From NCBI GenBank assembly GCA_040387375.1, contig JAZKDW010000051.1:9182-73181 (forward strand): 64,000 nt of DNA, in the 5' to 3' direction. The notes under the pieces are model-generated. The model did no database searches. It was not told the origin of the DNA and saw nothing but the letters and a program-made list of their open reading frames with translations. The stretch is from JAZKDW01 sp040387375 (GTDB lineage: Bacteria; Pseudomonadota; Gammaproteobacteria; Burkholderiales; Burkholderiaceae_D). Made by a program: the position numbers and the translations under genes. This document shows, piece after piece, positions 8,439-17,004 of the stretch (its first letter is position 1; each line of letters opens with the position of its first letter).

Positions 8439-9485
8439 ATGTTGAGCTACTTCTACAAGCGATTCGAACGCACCTCTATGCAACAGCTGCGCGAGGATTT
8501 CGGTGAGTTTCCGCCGGCCCCGTTGCAATGCACGCCGCCTGCATCCACCTTTGTGGTCGTGCGCGTGCGCGGTCCGGGAGCTTGGATAAACTACTGGCGG
8601 CGCAGTGCGGAGCTGCTGCAGGCATTGGAGTCGAACCCGGAGACCGTCGCGACGGAACTGCTCGAGGCACTAAGCGATTTGAGCAGGGTCGATGCCCAAA
8701 CCGATCCAGAATCCGGGCAAGCTCGGATCGCGCATCGCTACGTCGTTCCACGTTCGTTCGTACGCGCCGCCTTGATGGGCATTTTCCGACGTGTAGATAC
8801 CCGCAGCAAGCGGCTGCTGGGCCATGTTCTGCCGATTACGCAACACGACCGTCAGATCACGCTGCTTGACCGCGCCAGCACGAAGGCAGAGCGGGCAGCT
8901 GCGGTGCTGGCGCACGAGCATCTGCACTTTTTGCAGCATCAGAACGCGGTCACCTGGGACAAGGCTGTGCGCGAACCGCAGCAGATACTGGGAAAGAAGT
9001 TGGCGCAGGACCGGTTTATCCTCTACTTGCTGGAGCGCCTGGAGGTCGAGGCGCGACTGCATGAATTGGTACTGTCGCACTACCGGGCGTGGCACATGCT
9101 GCCGCAGACGGTCGATGCGTTTCTCGGCATGTTGGCCGACTGGGAGGAAATCGGTGAATACTTAGTGCAGATCACCGCGCACGCCGGACTGAAAATGCAA
9201 GGCACAGGACTTTCATTCACGCCGCGCTCGGTCGAGTTCGGCGGCCAGCTCGGCGATTTGCTGAGCCGACTGAAGGATGCGAATTCGACCACGCGTTTCG
9301 TCTGCGAAGTGCTGCCCGTTATGTACGGGAACCTGCTGCATTACTACGGGGATGCGCAGGCAAGCGCGGGCTTTTTAGCACAGATTCCGCGGCCGAACCT
9401 GTACGACCGGCTTTACACAAGTGCGGGGCTCGCCCCCGCCGTAAGTCGCGCCCCTCCTGGGGGATACTCGCATCTCGTGACATGA
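8439..9485 (+). CDS. Uncharacterised protein with HExxH zinc-metallopeptidase motif
   Basis: I do not recognise this 348-residue protein. Residues 159-163 read HEHLH, a match to the zincin HExxH motif, in the context AAVLAHEHLHFLQH. About 40 residues later, LERLEVEARLHEL offers a third-ligand glutamate (E202 or E204, followed by A) as in gluzincins. No signal peptide or membrane segment is seen, so it would act in the cytoplasm. The start is uncertain: ATG 8439 has no good ribosome-binding site and ATG 8478 (MQQLRED) is an alternative. The last 20 residues (GLAPAVSRAPPGGYSHLVT) come from very GC-rich DNA and may be a frameshifted tail. It lies inside the island between IS relics. Confidence 0.55.
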   Translation: MLSYFYKRFERTSMQQLREDFGEFPPAPLQCTPPASTFVVVRVRGPGAWINYWRRSAELLQALESNPETVATELLEALSDLSRVDAQTDPESGQARIAHRYVVPRSFVRAALMGIFRRVDTRSKRLLGHVLPITQHDRQITLLDRASTKAERAAAVLAHEHLHFLQHQNAVTWDKAVREPQQILGKKLAQDRFILYLLERLEVEARLHELVLSHYRAWHMLPQTVDAFLGMLADWEEIGEYLVQITAHAGLKMQGTGLSFTPRSVEFGGQLGDLLSRLKDANSTTRFVCEVLPVMYGNLLHYYGDAQASAGFLAQIPRPNLYDRLYTSAGLAPAVSRAPPGGYSHLVT

Positions 9486-9802
9486 CAGTGATCGGAGCCA
9501 TTCCAATCGCGATCTAACTCTCTACTGAACGTCCGAAATTGGCCGAGAGCAGACATTCTTCGACAGACTGTTAGCATTTCGGTTTTCATAGCTCAACCTT
9601 CGACCTTGGCGGGTAAAACGCCGCCACCCTTGAACACAGCAGCTTTGAATGTGGCCGCTTGACCAGCCTACTGCATTCGATCCCACTAAACAATACAGCC
9701 CTGGCAGCCTACTGTAGACTCGCACGAGGAATATGAGGCCCCCTAAATGCTGATGTTATATACAGTATAATAAAGCAGTCGGCAACCAACCACTTGCGCT
9801 TA
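9486..9802. other. Intergenic region before ORF 9803
   Basis: No gene is supported here. Near its end a TATAAT at 9766-9771 is embedded in the small dyad TTATA-N5-TATAA (9756-9770). No good -35 lies 17 bp upstream, so any promoter would need an activator. The middle of the gap (9530-9700) looks like decayed non-coding sequence. Confidence 0.3.
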
Positions 9803-10801
9803 ATGACCGTCGAAACGAGTTCACATACGCCAGAAATCCGCACCTTCATCAGCATCGAAGAGATTCGCGCACTTGAAGGCTTCGAGGATAATGCCCCGCT
9901 CACGCGAGAAAACTACAAACAAATTTTCGGCGACTACCACCTGCCTGAAAAAGCGCGTTGCTGCGTACAAAAAGAAAACGGTAACCTTTGCGAGGAGCCG
10001 CATAATCATGGTTGGCTTGTCCGCCGCATCGATGGGAAGTTGACCTTGGTCGGCAGCGACTGCGGCGTCCAAAAATTTGGGGCTGATCGCCGGCTGTTGA
10101 ATGATCTAAACCATTATCGCAATGAAAAAGCGCGCAGAGCTCGCGTGGAAGCTTTGGCTGAGGCGATCGCCGCCAAGACGGTACGCATTAATGCGCTTAC
10201 CAATATCCGACAGGACATAAAATCGCTCGATTCGCGCATTCGTCAGGTCACTGACCAATTCGGCCCCCTCTTACAGCGCCGTCTTCAAGATATGGTGAGA
10301 ACCCGCCGCTATGAAGTCGTTATCAAGGCTACGAAGCGCCGGGAGTATGTTGAAGATGGCCAGACCAAGTACGAAGTGAATTCGTTTCAGCACGTTCTTG
10401 GTAGCTTAGCTGGACTTGAATTGACTACCGTTGGTGCCTTTTCCACGGTCTATGATGCGATCAACAATATTGTCCGAGCATATCAGCAAGCTGAGAATCT
10501 TATGACGGAGCCGGATCTGCGTCGCAAGACTAAGGAAGTCAATAACGTAGCCGGATGCCTACAACGGTTTGAAGCTGTCCTCCAAGATGGCAAACGACTC
10601 ATCGAACTCGAGCGAAGTTTTCTTGGGAACGATTTTTTCCTGTTCTGCTTCCTGACAGGTGATAAGAATGAAAGAGTGAAGGCGGCAAAACTTACGATGG
10701 GGCGCGCCAAGGCAGAGAAACTCGCCCCGGCAGAATGGCTATCGCGCCGTGAGGCGGTCATCAAGCAGCAACTGCAGGCCGACAGCATCGCGGTCCAGTA
10801 A
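9803..10801 (+). CDS. Uncharacterised protein with N-terminal Cys/His cluster
   Basis: The 332-residue product is not recognised. Residues 53-90 hold C53, C54, C63, H67, H69 and C87 (CCVQKENGNLCEEPHNHG and GSDCG), which could bind zinc. A long helical, charged stretch from about 100 to 160 is probably a coiled coil. The rest is polar with no signal peptide or membrane segment. ATG 9803 is preferred over TTG 9794, but neither has a strong Shine-Dalgarno sequence. Codon use is less GC-biased than the core genes. It sits between ORF 8439 and an IS256 relic, so horizontal origin is likely. Confidence 0.6.
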   Translation: MTVETSSHTPEIRTFISIEEIRALEGFEDNAPLTRENYKQIFGDYHLPEKARCCVQKENGNLCEEPHNHGWLVRRIDGKLTLVGSDCGVQKFGADRRLLNDLNHYRNEKARRARVEALAEAIAAKTVRINALTNIRQDIKSLDSRIRQVTDQFGPLLQRRLQDMVRTRRYEVVIKATKRREYVEDGQTKYEVNSFQHVLGSLAGLELTTVGAFSTVYDAINNIVRAYQQAENLMTEPDLRRKTKEVNNVAGCLQRFEAVLQDGKRLIELERSFLGNDFFLFCFLTGDKNERVKAAKLTMGRAKAEKLAPAEWLSRREAVIKQQLQADSIAVQ

Positions 10802-10864
10802 GGGGGGTAAATAATTTTGTGTAATCGGTCATTTGGAAGGACACTGCCGCCTACAAGGAAAAAC

Positions 10865-11737
10865 ATGACCTAACGCAAAGTAGCACAACCCGACCTGATC
10901 GACTTTTTGCTCGCCGATTAAAAGAAGCCGGAAGACCTGAGCGGCGGCGACGGGATTTTGAAACATCTGACCAAGGCAATCGTGTAACGAGCTCTGCAAG
11001 CCTGCATTCATGCCAGGGTAAGCGGTGCCGGTGCGGTGCGGGTCAAGGGAGTCTACCTGACATTGGGCGTGAACCTCAATGGCGACAAGGAACTGCTAGG
11101 CCTGTGGGTGGCGCAGACCGAAGGCGCCAAGTTCTGGTTGTAGGTCGTCACAGAGTTGAAAAACCAAGGCGTACAGGACATCTTCATCGCTTGCGTGGAT
11201 GGCCTCAAGGGCTTTCCCGAGGCGATTGAAGCGGTGTTTCCGAAGACAGGTGCCCAGCTGTGTATCGTGCACATGGTGCGGCACAGTTTGCACTTCGTTA
11301 GCTGGAAAGTACGCAAGGCCGTGGTAGCCGATCTGCGCACCATCCATAAGGCGGCCACCGTCGAAGAGGCGGAAATGCGACTTGCAGAATTCGATACGAA
11401 TTGGGGGGCCGAGTATTCATCGATCGTGCAATCCTGGCAGCGTAACTGGATGCGTATTGTGCCGTTCTTCGACTACCCGGTCGAAATCAGGAAAGTGATT
11501 TACGCCCCGAAGGGAGTCCCCCTTGGGGGACTCCACCAATGCGATCGAGTCCGTCTATATGAGCTTGCGCAAGGTCACCAAAAGCAGAGGTTCATTTCCA
11601 ACGACGATGCACTCATCAAGCTGTATTATCTGACTCTGCGCAACATCAGCAAGAAATGGTCGATGCCGGCCCAGAACTGGAAAGCGGCCCTGAATCGGTT
11701 CACCATCATGTTCGATGAGCGTATGCCAAGGCATTAA
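10865..11737 (+). pseudogene. IS256-family transposase pseudogene
   Basis: The frame opening at ATG 10865 gives MT-stop-RKVAQPDLIDFLLAD-stop-KKPEDLSGGDGILKHLTKAIV-stop-RALQA, the conserved N-terminus with three TAA stops. About 100 codons are then missing. The catalytic-core part resumes as VKGVYLTLGVNLNGDKELLGLWVAQTEG, with another stop after KFWL. From 11156 it continues as LKNQGVQDIFIACVDG and later WQRNWMRIVPFFDYPVEIRKVIYA. The conserved 'TNAIES' segment is pushed out of frame by a 28-nt insertion at 11507-11534. The original frame returns before ISKKWSMPAQNWKAALNRFTIMF. It cannot encode an active transposase. Confidence 0.85.
11513..11534. repeat. Perfect palindrome inserted in the transposase relic
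   Basis: The arms GGAGTCCCCC (11513-11522) and GGGGGACTCC (11525-11534) are perfectly complementary with a 2-nt TT loop. The 28 nt from 11507 to 11534 interrupt the transposase codons between IYA and TNAIES and shift the frame by one base. It looks like a small inserted palindromic unit. Confidence 0.7.
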
Positions 11738-11779
11738 ACAATTTCCCGATTAAACAAAATCGAGGGCACACTCTGCCGG

Positions 11780-11808
11780 TACCGTGGATTGCTGTTGAGC
11801 CCACGGTA
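11780..11808 (-). terminator. Hairpin downstream of tas
   Basis: Arms TACCGTGG (11780-11787) and CCACGGTA (11801-11808) flank a 13-nt loop, 12 nt after the tas stop codon on the minus strand. There is no clear T-run, so it may be only a 3' end stabiliser. Confidence 0.35.
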
Positions 11809-11819
11809 CAAGACGTGCG

Positions 11820-12863
11820 TTACTGTCCCGGATTGGAAATGTCGGCGTGTATCGCGTTAATGCCCTTGACCACGTCGTCGGGCAGACTCACCGAAAGCGC
11901 ATCGATATTTTCCTTCAGCTGGACCATGCTGGTCGCGCCGATGATGGTCGAGGCCACAAAGCGCCGTGAATAACACCATGCAAGCGCCATCTGGGCCGGC
12001 GTCATGCCGTTTGCCCGCGCCAGCGCGGCGTAGCGGCTGCTCGCCTCGAATACTTTCGGACGCAGGTAACGCGGACTCCAGTTCGGCGGGAAAATCGTCA
12101 TGCGGCCGACGGCCTTCGGGTCTTCCACATATTTTGCGCTCAACTGGCCGAATGCCAGCGGGCTGTAGGCCATCAGGCCGACATTTTCGCGGAAGCAGGT
12201 TTCATCCAGTCCTGATTCAAACGTGCGGTTGACCAGGTTATAGGCATTCTGGATCGAGGCGATGCGCGGCCCGCCTTTCAGTTCCGATTGCTTGATGAAT
12301 TCACACACCCCCCACGCGCTTTCATTGGACACGCCGATATGGCGGATCTTGCCTGCCTTGACCATTTCGCCAAGCGCTTCAAGCGTATCCTCAATCGGCG
12401 TATGCGGACGTTCGTTATCGGGATTGAAGGATAACTGGCCAAAGATCGGCACATTGCGGCTGGGCCAATGCAACTGGTACAGATCGATGTAATCGGTTTG
12501 CAGGCGCTGCAGGCTGGCATCGACCGCGGCGCGAATATTGGCGGCGTCGAAGTCACTCTTGCCATCGCGTAGCCAGTTCTGGTTGCGCGAAGGTCCGGCC
12601 GCCTTGGTCGCCAGGATGATGTCGCCGCGTTTGCCGGATTTTTTCAGCCAGCTGCCGATAAAACGTTCGGTGGCGCCACTGGTTTCCGCGCGCGGCATGA
12701 CCGGATACATTTCCGCGGTATCGATGAAATTGATCCCGCGCTCCAATGCATAATCGAGCTGCTGATGGGCGTCCGCTTCGGTGTTCTGCTCGCCAAAGGT
12801 CATGGTGCCGAAGCAGATTTCGGTCACGTCCAGGTCACTCGAACCAAGTTTGATTTTTTTCAT
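11820..12863 (-). CDS. tas: NADP(H)-dependent aldo-keto reductase, Tas-like
   Basis: The 347-residue TIM-barrel oxidoreductase reduces carbonyl compounds with NADPH; its natural substrate is unknown. Family marks are the N-terminus MKKIKLGSSDLDVTEICFGTMTFGEQN, the catalytic Asp-Tyr region (FIDTAEMYP, about 46-54), IGVSNESAWGVCEF and the C-terminal cofactor-binding STIIGATSMVQLKENI. The start is ATG 12863. It lies 54 nt downstream of pyrD in the same direction and may share its transcript. The name follows E. coli Tas, whose overexpression effect in tyrosine auxotrophs does not define a pathway. Confidence 0.8.
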   Translation of the reverse strand: MKKIKLGSSDLDVTEICFGTMTFGEQNTEADAHQQLDYALERGINFIDTAEMYPVMPRAETSGATERFIGSWLKKSGKRGDIILATKAAGPSRNQNWLRDGKSDFDAANIRAAVDASLQRLQTDYIDLYQLHWPSRNVPIFGQLSFNPDNERPHTPIEDTLEALGEMVKAGKIRHIGVSNESAWGVCEFIKQSELKGGPRIASIQNAYNLVNRTFESGLDETCFRENVGLMAYSPLAFGQLSAKYVEDPKAVGRMTIFPPNWSPRYLRPKVFEASSRYAALARANGMTPAQMALAWCYSRRFVASTIIGATSMVQLKENIDALSVSLPDDVVKGINAIHADISNPGQ

Positions 12864-12917
12864 GATGATCAGGTCAGTGTTAAGAGAGCGCCGCTGCCGG
12901 CGGGCGAACTGTCGACT

Positions 12918-13961
12918 TTACCTTGAATCGCGCAAGGCTGCTGCGCACTCCCGCACCAGCGCCGGGCCGCGATAAACAAGTCCGCTATACAGCTGGACCA
13001 GCGACGCGCCGGCATCGATCTTGGCCCGCGCATCCTGGCCTGACAGGATGCCGCCGACCCCGATGATCGGACAGGCGCCGCCGAGCTCCGCCTTCAGCGC
13101 GCGGATCACCTTGTTGGAGAGTTCGAATACCGGCGAGCCGGACAGGCCGCCGGCTTCCGCCGCGTGGGGACGTCCTTGCACCGCGTCGCGCGTGATGGTG
13201 GTATTGGTGGCGATGACCGCATCCATCCTGTATCTGATCAGCGCCTCGGCGATGATTTTTATCTGCTCGCTTCCGATGTCCGGTGCGATCTTGAGCGCGA
13301 CCGGCACATAACGGCCATGCTGGTCCGCCAGCCGTTGACGGGATTCTCCAAGGCGCGCCAGCAAGGTATCAAGTTCGGATGCGCCTTGCAGCTGACGCAA
13401 ATCCTTGGTGTTGGGGGAGGAGATGTTGACCACGACATAACTCGCGTACGGATACACTTTTTCCAGGCAAAGCAGGTAATCGTCCGCAGCGCGTTCGATC
13501 GGCGTATCCGCATTTTTGCCAATGTTCAGGCCGAGCACACCTTCCTTGTTCTGGAAAAAACGCGACGCCTGCACATTTGCTACAAACGCGTCAAGTCCGC
13601 CATTGTTGAACCCGAGCCGGTTGATGATTGCATTTTCTTTCGGCAAGCGAAACATGCGAGGTTTCGGATTGCCCTTCTGCGGGCGCGGTGTAACGGTGCC
13701 GATTTCGATGAAGCCGAACCCGAGCGCGGCCAGTCCGTCAATATACGCGCCATCCTTGTCGAGTCCCGCAGCCAGCCCCACAGGGTTCGGGAACGTGATT
13801 CCCATCACGCTGCGCGGGTCGGCGTGCGGTGTCGGCAAGACCTTGGCAAGACCTAGCGCGGCAGCCCGGCGCAATGATGACATGGTGAGATTGTGGGCAA
13901 CTTCAGCATCCAGGGAGAACAGCAGAGGGCGGGCGAGGGAGTAGAGTAGTTTGTCAGACAC
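12918..13961 (-). CDS. pyrD: Dihydroorotate dehydrogenase (quinone), class 2
   Basis: This FMN enzyme oxidises dihydroorotate to orotate in pyrimidine synthesis and passes electrons to membrane quinone. The 347-residue class-2 protein has the amphipathic N-terminal helix for membrane contact (LLYSLARPLLFSLDAEVAH). The FMN-site block is NPVGLAAGLDKDG (about 59-71), and the catalytic-loop region is VVVNISSPNTKDLR with serine as base. GVGGILSGQDA binds phosphate. The start is GTG 13961. It lies between bpt and tas on the minus strand. Confidence 0.93.
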   Translation of the reverse strand: MSDKLLYSLARPLLFSLDAEVAHNLTMSSLRRAAALGLAKVLPTPHADPRSVMGITFPNPVGLAAGLDKDGAYIDGLAALGFGFIEIGTVTPRPQKGNPKPRMFRLPKENAIINRLGFNNGGLDAFVANVQASRFFQNKEGVLGLNIGKNADTPIERAADDYLLCLEKVYPYASYVVVNISSPNTKDLRQLQGASELDTLLARLGESRQRLADQHGRYVPVALKIAPDIGSEQIKIIAEALIRYRMDAVIATNTTITRDAVQGRPHAAEAGGLSGSPVFELSNKVIRALKAELGGACPIIGVGGILSGQDARAKIDAGASLVQLYSGLVYRGPALVRECAAALRDSR

Positions 13962-14072
13962 GATGATGGAGTGGGCAATGAATCGGGATGGTGGCGTTGC
14001 GGCTGGCGCCGGAACGACGGGTTAGTGACGTTTCGGGCGTTATTTTAACGCGTAAGGGCCATGCCGCCGCTT

Positions 14073-14795
14073 TTACAGAAGAGCCCACTTCCCCTGACGC
14101 AACGCTTCAATCGGCTTGAAATTCGTTTTATACGCCATCTTTGGACTTTGTTCGATCCAGTAGCCGAGATAAACATACGGCATGCCGAGGCTTTTTGCCT
14201 GCGTGATTTGCCAGAGTATGTTGTAGGTGCCGTAGCAGGCGCCGGGCGTATCCGGGTCATAAAAAGTGTAAACCGACGACAATCCGTCGTCCAGCACATC
14301 AATGATGCTTACCATGCACAGCTTGCCGTCGGGTTCGCGGAACTCTACCAGGCGGGTATTGACTTTGCTTTGCAGCAGAAATTGCGCATATTGATCGCGG
14401 CTGTCCTGATCCATGCCGCCGCCGGCGTGACGCGCGGCCTGGTAGCGCAAATAAAGATCGTAATGTTCAGGAATGTAAGCAAGGTTGGTCACCACCGAGA
14501 TCAGATTCTGATGTCTCGTCCAGGCGCGGCGCTGGCTGCGGCCGGGCAAGAATTCCATGGCCTTGATCCGTACCGGCGTGCATGCCTGGCAACCGTCGCA
14601 ATAGGGGCGGTAGGTAAAAATGCCGCTGCGGCGGAAACCATTCTTGACCAGTTCGGAGTAGACATCGGCATTGATCAGATGTGATGGTGTGGCGACTTGC
14701 GAACGTGCCTGGCGTTGTTCCAGATAACTGCAGGGATACGGTGCAGTGGCATAGAACTGCAAGGTCGAAAACGGCAAGTCTTTAAGATGTGTCAT
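14073..14795 (-). CDS. bpt: Aspartate/glutamate leucyltransferase (Bpt)
   Basis: This protein transfers leucine from Leu-tRNA to proteins with N-terminal Asp or Glu, marking them for ClpS/ClpAP degradation. The 240-residue protein has the family Cys-rich N-terminal part (CSYLE near 25 and YCDGCQACTPVR near 65). It also has the acetyltransferase-like C-terminal fold with YVYLGYWI and KMAYKTNFKPIE. ATG 14795 (MTHLKDLPFSTLQFYATAP) is preferred. The longer frame upstream runs into the aat region and lacks family similarity. It is next to aat, as in many proteobacteria, so the two N-end-rule transferases are probably co-expressed. Confidence 0.9.
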   Translation of the reverse strand: MTHLKDLPFSTLQFYATAPYPCSYLEQRQARSQVATPSHLINADVYSELVKNGFRRSGIFTYRPYCDGCQACTPVRIKAMEFLPGRSQRRAWTRHQNLISVVTNLAYIPEHYDLYLRYQAARHAGGGMDQDSRDQYAQFLLQSKVNTRLVEFREPDGKLCMVSIIDVLDDGLSSVYTFYDPDTPGACYGTYNILWQITQAKSLGMPYVYLGYWIEQSPKMAYKTNFKPIEALRQGKWALL

Positions 14796-14877
14796 GCGAG
14801 AAGTACCTGACAGCGATATTGATATACATAATTTACACCGGACGAACAGGGGCGCGCAAAGTTTTTCGACATGCTGA

Positions 14878-15600
14878 TTAAAAAATTCCGATAGGTTTCC
14901 ATACTTCAATCTCGGGTTGTTCAATCGCCTGGCGAAGGCGGGTCATGAAGTCGACTCTGGCAATCGGCCTTGCGCCCAGGGACGCCAAGTGTCCGGTTTC
15001 CTGCTGACAGTCTATCATTGCAACGCCGTTTTCCTTCAGGAAGTGCACCAGGTAAGCCAGCGCTATTTTGGAAGCGTCCGTGACCCGGGCGAACATGGAT
15101 TCACCATAAAACATGCGTCCGATGCCTATGCCGTAAGCACCGCCGACCAGCTCGCCATCGAACCATAGCTCGGATGAATGTGCATGACCCATCCGGTGCA
15201 GTGCGCAGTACCCCTCGATGATCTCGTCGGAAATCCAGGTGCCCGCGCCTTCCTTGCGCGGGCCGGCGCATGCGCGCATCACTTCTTCAAATGCGGAATC
15301 AAAGCGGATCTGCCAGGGCCCATCCTGCTCCATGCTTTTCCGGATTTTTCTTAATTTCTTTTTCAGGCTGTCCGAGATGGTGAAGTGTTCAGTGAACAGC
15401 ACCATGCGCGGATCGGTGCTCCACCAAAGAATAGGCTGGTCTTCGGAAAACCACGGGAAAATGCCATGCCGGTAAGCCTGCAGCAATCGCTGCGGCGACA
15501 AATCCGCGCCGGCGGCTAGCAAGCCCGGCGCACCGTCAGCATCCGTCAACGCTTCGGATACATCCGGGAAGGGTGCCTGTCCCTCAAGCCAAGGAATCAT
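14878..15600 (-). CDS. aat: Leucyl/phenylalanyl-tRNA--protein transferase
   Basis: This protein adds Leu or Phe to proteins with N-terminal Lys or Arg in the bacterial N-end-rule pathway. The 240-residue sequence shows the family blocks MIPWLE, GLLAAGADLSPQRLLQAYRHGIFPWF, WWSTDPRMVL, SVELWFDGELVGGAYGI-like (here SSELWFDGELVGGAYGI) and FLKENGVAMIDCQQETGHLASLGA. ATG 15600 is chosen because GGTGAG lies about 5 nt upstream and the family begins with MIPW. GTG 15609 and TTG 15612 overlap that ribosome-binding site. It is the first gene of the minus cluster aat-bpt-pyrD-tas. Confidence 0.93.
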   Translation of the reverse strand: MIPWLEGQAPFPDVSEALTDADGAPGLLAAGADLSPQRLLQAYRHGIFPWFSEDQPILWWSTDPRMVLFTEHFTISDSLKKKLRKIRKSMEQDGPWQIRFDSAFEEVMRACAGPRKEGAGTWISDEIIEGYCALHRMGHAHSSELWFDGELVGGAYGIGIGRMFYGESMFARVTDASKIALAYLVHFLKENGVAMIDCQQETGHLASLGARPIARVDFMTRLRQAIEQPEIEVWKPIGIF

Positions 15601-15716
15601 TTTACTCACCAATATGGGCTGAAAATTTGCACGGTATCAGGGCGCCGTATCGATGCACATTGTTCACTAATAAAATTTCCTCAATAAAATCAAATACTTG
15701 AATATTTGCACTAAAA

Positions 15717-15731
15717 TGGTACAAAAATTGC
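15717..15731 (+). promoter_or_regulatory. Sigma-54 promoter of amt
   Basis: TGGTACAAAAATTGC matches the -24/-12 consensus (GG 15718-15719, GC 15730-15731, exact 12-bp offset, TTGC followed by T). The overlapping TGCAC-N5-GGTACA at 15708-15723 resembles an NtrC half-site pair. Nitrogen control of amt is usual in proteobacteria. The start of transcription would be near 15743. Confidence 0.7.
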
Positions 15732-15782
15732 TTACCCGGAACGTCGACTTTTAATTTTGCACGATTACCGGGAGCTTTTTGC

Positions 15783-16985
15783 ATGTATGCATATAGGAAC
15801 GGCGCTGACGCTTCATTCATCTTATTTGGCGCGATTATGGTTTTGGCGATGCATGCGGGTTTCGCGTTCCTTGAGCTGGGGACGGTGCGCAAAAAAAATC
15901 AGGTTAATGCACTGGTTAAAATATTAGTCGATTTTGCAGTCTCCACCGTCGCTTATTTTTTCGTCGGCTACAGCCTGGCGTACGGTATCAGCTTTTATAG
16001 CGGCGCGGATGTGCTCGTGGCCAAAAATGGCTTCGAACTGGTGAAGTTCTTCTTTCTGCTGACCTTTGCGGCGGCGATCCCCGCCATCATTTCGGGCGGC
16101 ATTGCCGAACGTGCCAAATTTTATCCGCAGCTGGCCGCGACAGCATTGCTGGTCGGTCTGGTTTACCCTTTGTTCGAGGGCATCGCATGGAATCAGCAAT
16201 TCGGGTTTCAGGCGTGGCTGAAAACAATGTTCGAGGCGGAGTTTCATGATTTTGCCGGCTCGGTGGTGGTGCATGCGGTAGGGGGCTGGGCAGCCTTGCC
16301 GGCGGTATTGCTGCTCGGCGCGCGCCGCGGCCGCTATACCAAGGACGGCACGATTTCCGCGCATCCGCCCTCCAGCATTCCCTTTCTCGCGCTAGGCGCC
16401 TGGATCCTGACCGTGGGCTGGTTTGGCTTCAACGTGATGAGCGCGCAGACACTGGACAAGATGAACGGGCTGGTCGCCATCAACTCATTGATGGCGATGG
16501 TGGGCGGCACGCTGGTTGCGCTGCTGCTCGGGAAAAACGATCCGGGATTTGTCTACAACGGTCCGCTCGCGGGCCTGGTTGCCGTGTGTGCCGGCTCCGA
16601 TCTGATGCACCCGCTGGGTGCGCTCGTGACCGGCGGTATGGGCGGCGCGATATTTGTGTGGATGTTTACGCTCACGCAGAACAAATGGAAAATTGACGAT
16701 GTTCTCGGCGTCTGGCCCCTGCATGGTTTGTGCGGCGCCTGGGGTGGACTGGCGGCGGGGATTTTCGGCCTCAAGGCATTCGGTGGAATGGGCGGTGTGT
16801 CCTTCATGTCGCAACTGCTGGGTACCGCCCTGGGTATCGTCATTGCCGTAACCGGCAGTGCGATTATTTACGGCTTGCTGAAAAAGACAGTGGGAATCCG
16901 CCTCGATGCCGAGCAGGAATTTGATGGGGCGGATCTGTCGATACACAAAATCAGCGCGACTGCTGAGCGCGAGTCAAGCTGGTAG
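15783..16985 (+). CDS. amt: Ammonium transporter
   Basis: The 400-residue Amt/Rh-family channel imports ammonium across the inner membrane under nitrogen limitation. It has about 11 transmembrane segments and the two pore histidines in VVHAVGGWAAL and PLHGLCGAWGG. Also present are FLELGTVRKKN and GGIAERAKFYPQ. ATG 15783 follows GGGAGCTTTTTGC. There is no cleavable signal peptide. No glnK/glnB gene is next to it, which is unusual for amt loci. A sigma-54 promoter lies 50-65 bp upstream. The gene is divergent from aat. Confidence 0.92.
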   Translation: MYAYRNGADASFILFGAIMVLAMHAGFAFLELGTVRKKNQVNALVKILVDFAVSTVAYFFVGYSLAYGISFYSGADVLVAKNGFELVKFFFLLTFAAAIPAIISGGIAERAKFYPQLAATALLVGLVYPLFEGIAWNQQFGFQAWLKTMFEAEFHDFAGSVVVHAVGGWAALPAVLLLGARRGRYTKDGTISAHPPSSIPFLALGAWILTVGWFGFNVMSAQTLDKMNGLVAINSLMAMVGGTLVALLLGKNDPGFVYNGPLAGLVAVCAGSDLMHPLGALVTGGMGGAIFVWMFTLTQNKWKIDDVLGVWPLHGLCGAWGGLAAGIFGLKAFGGMGGVSFMSQLLGTALGIVIAVTGSAIIYGLLKKTVGIRLDAEQEFDGADLSIHKISATAERESSW

Positions 16986-17004
16986 AGGCAAGGAAGGCTG
17001 CCGG

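Larger units (their letters stand above)
10814..11760. mobile_element. Decayed IS256-family element
   Basis: Imperfect terminal inverted repeats are visible. The left copy is ATTTTGTGTAATCGG at 10814-10828. The right copy at 11746-11760 reads ATTTTGTTTAATCGG on the complement, with one mismatch over 15. Between them lies a transposase pseudogene with stops, an internal deletion and a palindromic insertion. The exact outer ends could not be fixed because similarity fades outside the 15-mers. No target duplication was identified. Confidence 0.7.
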
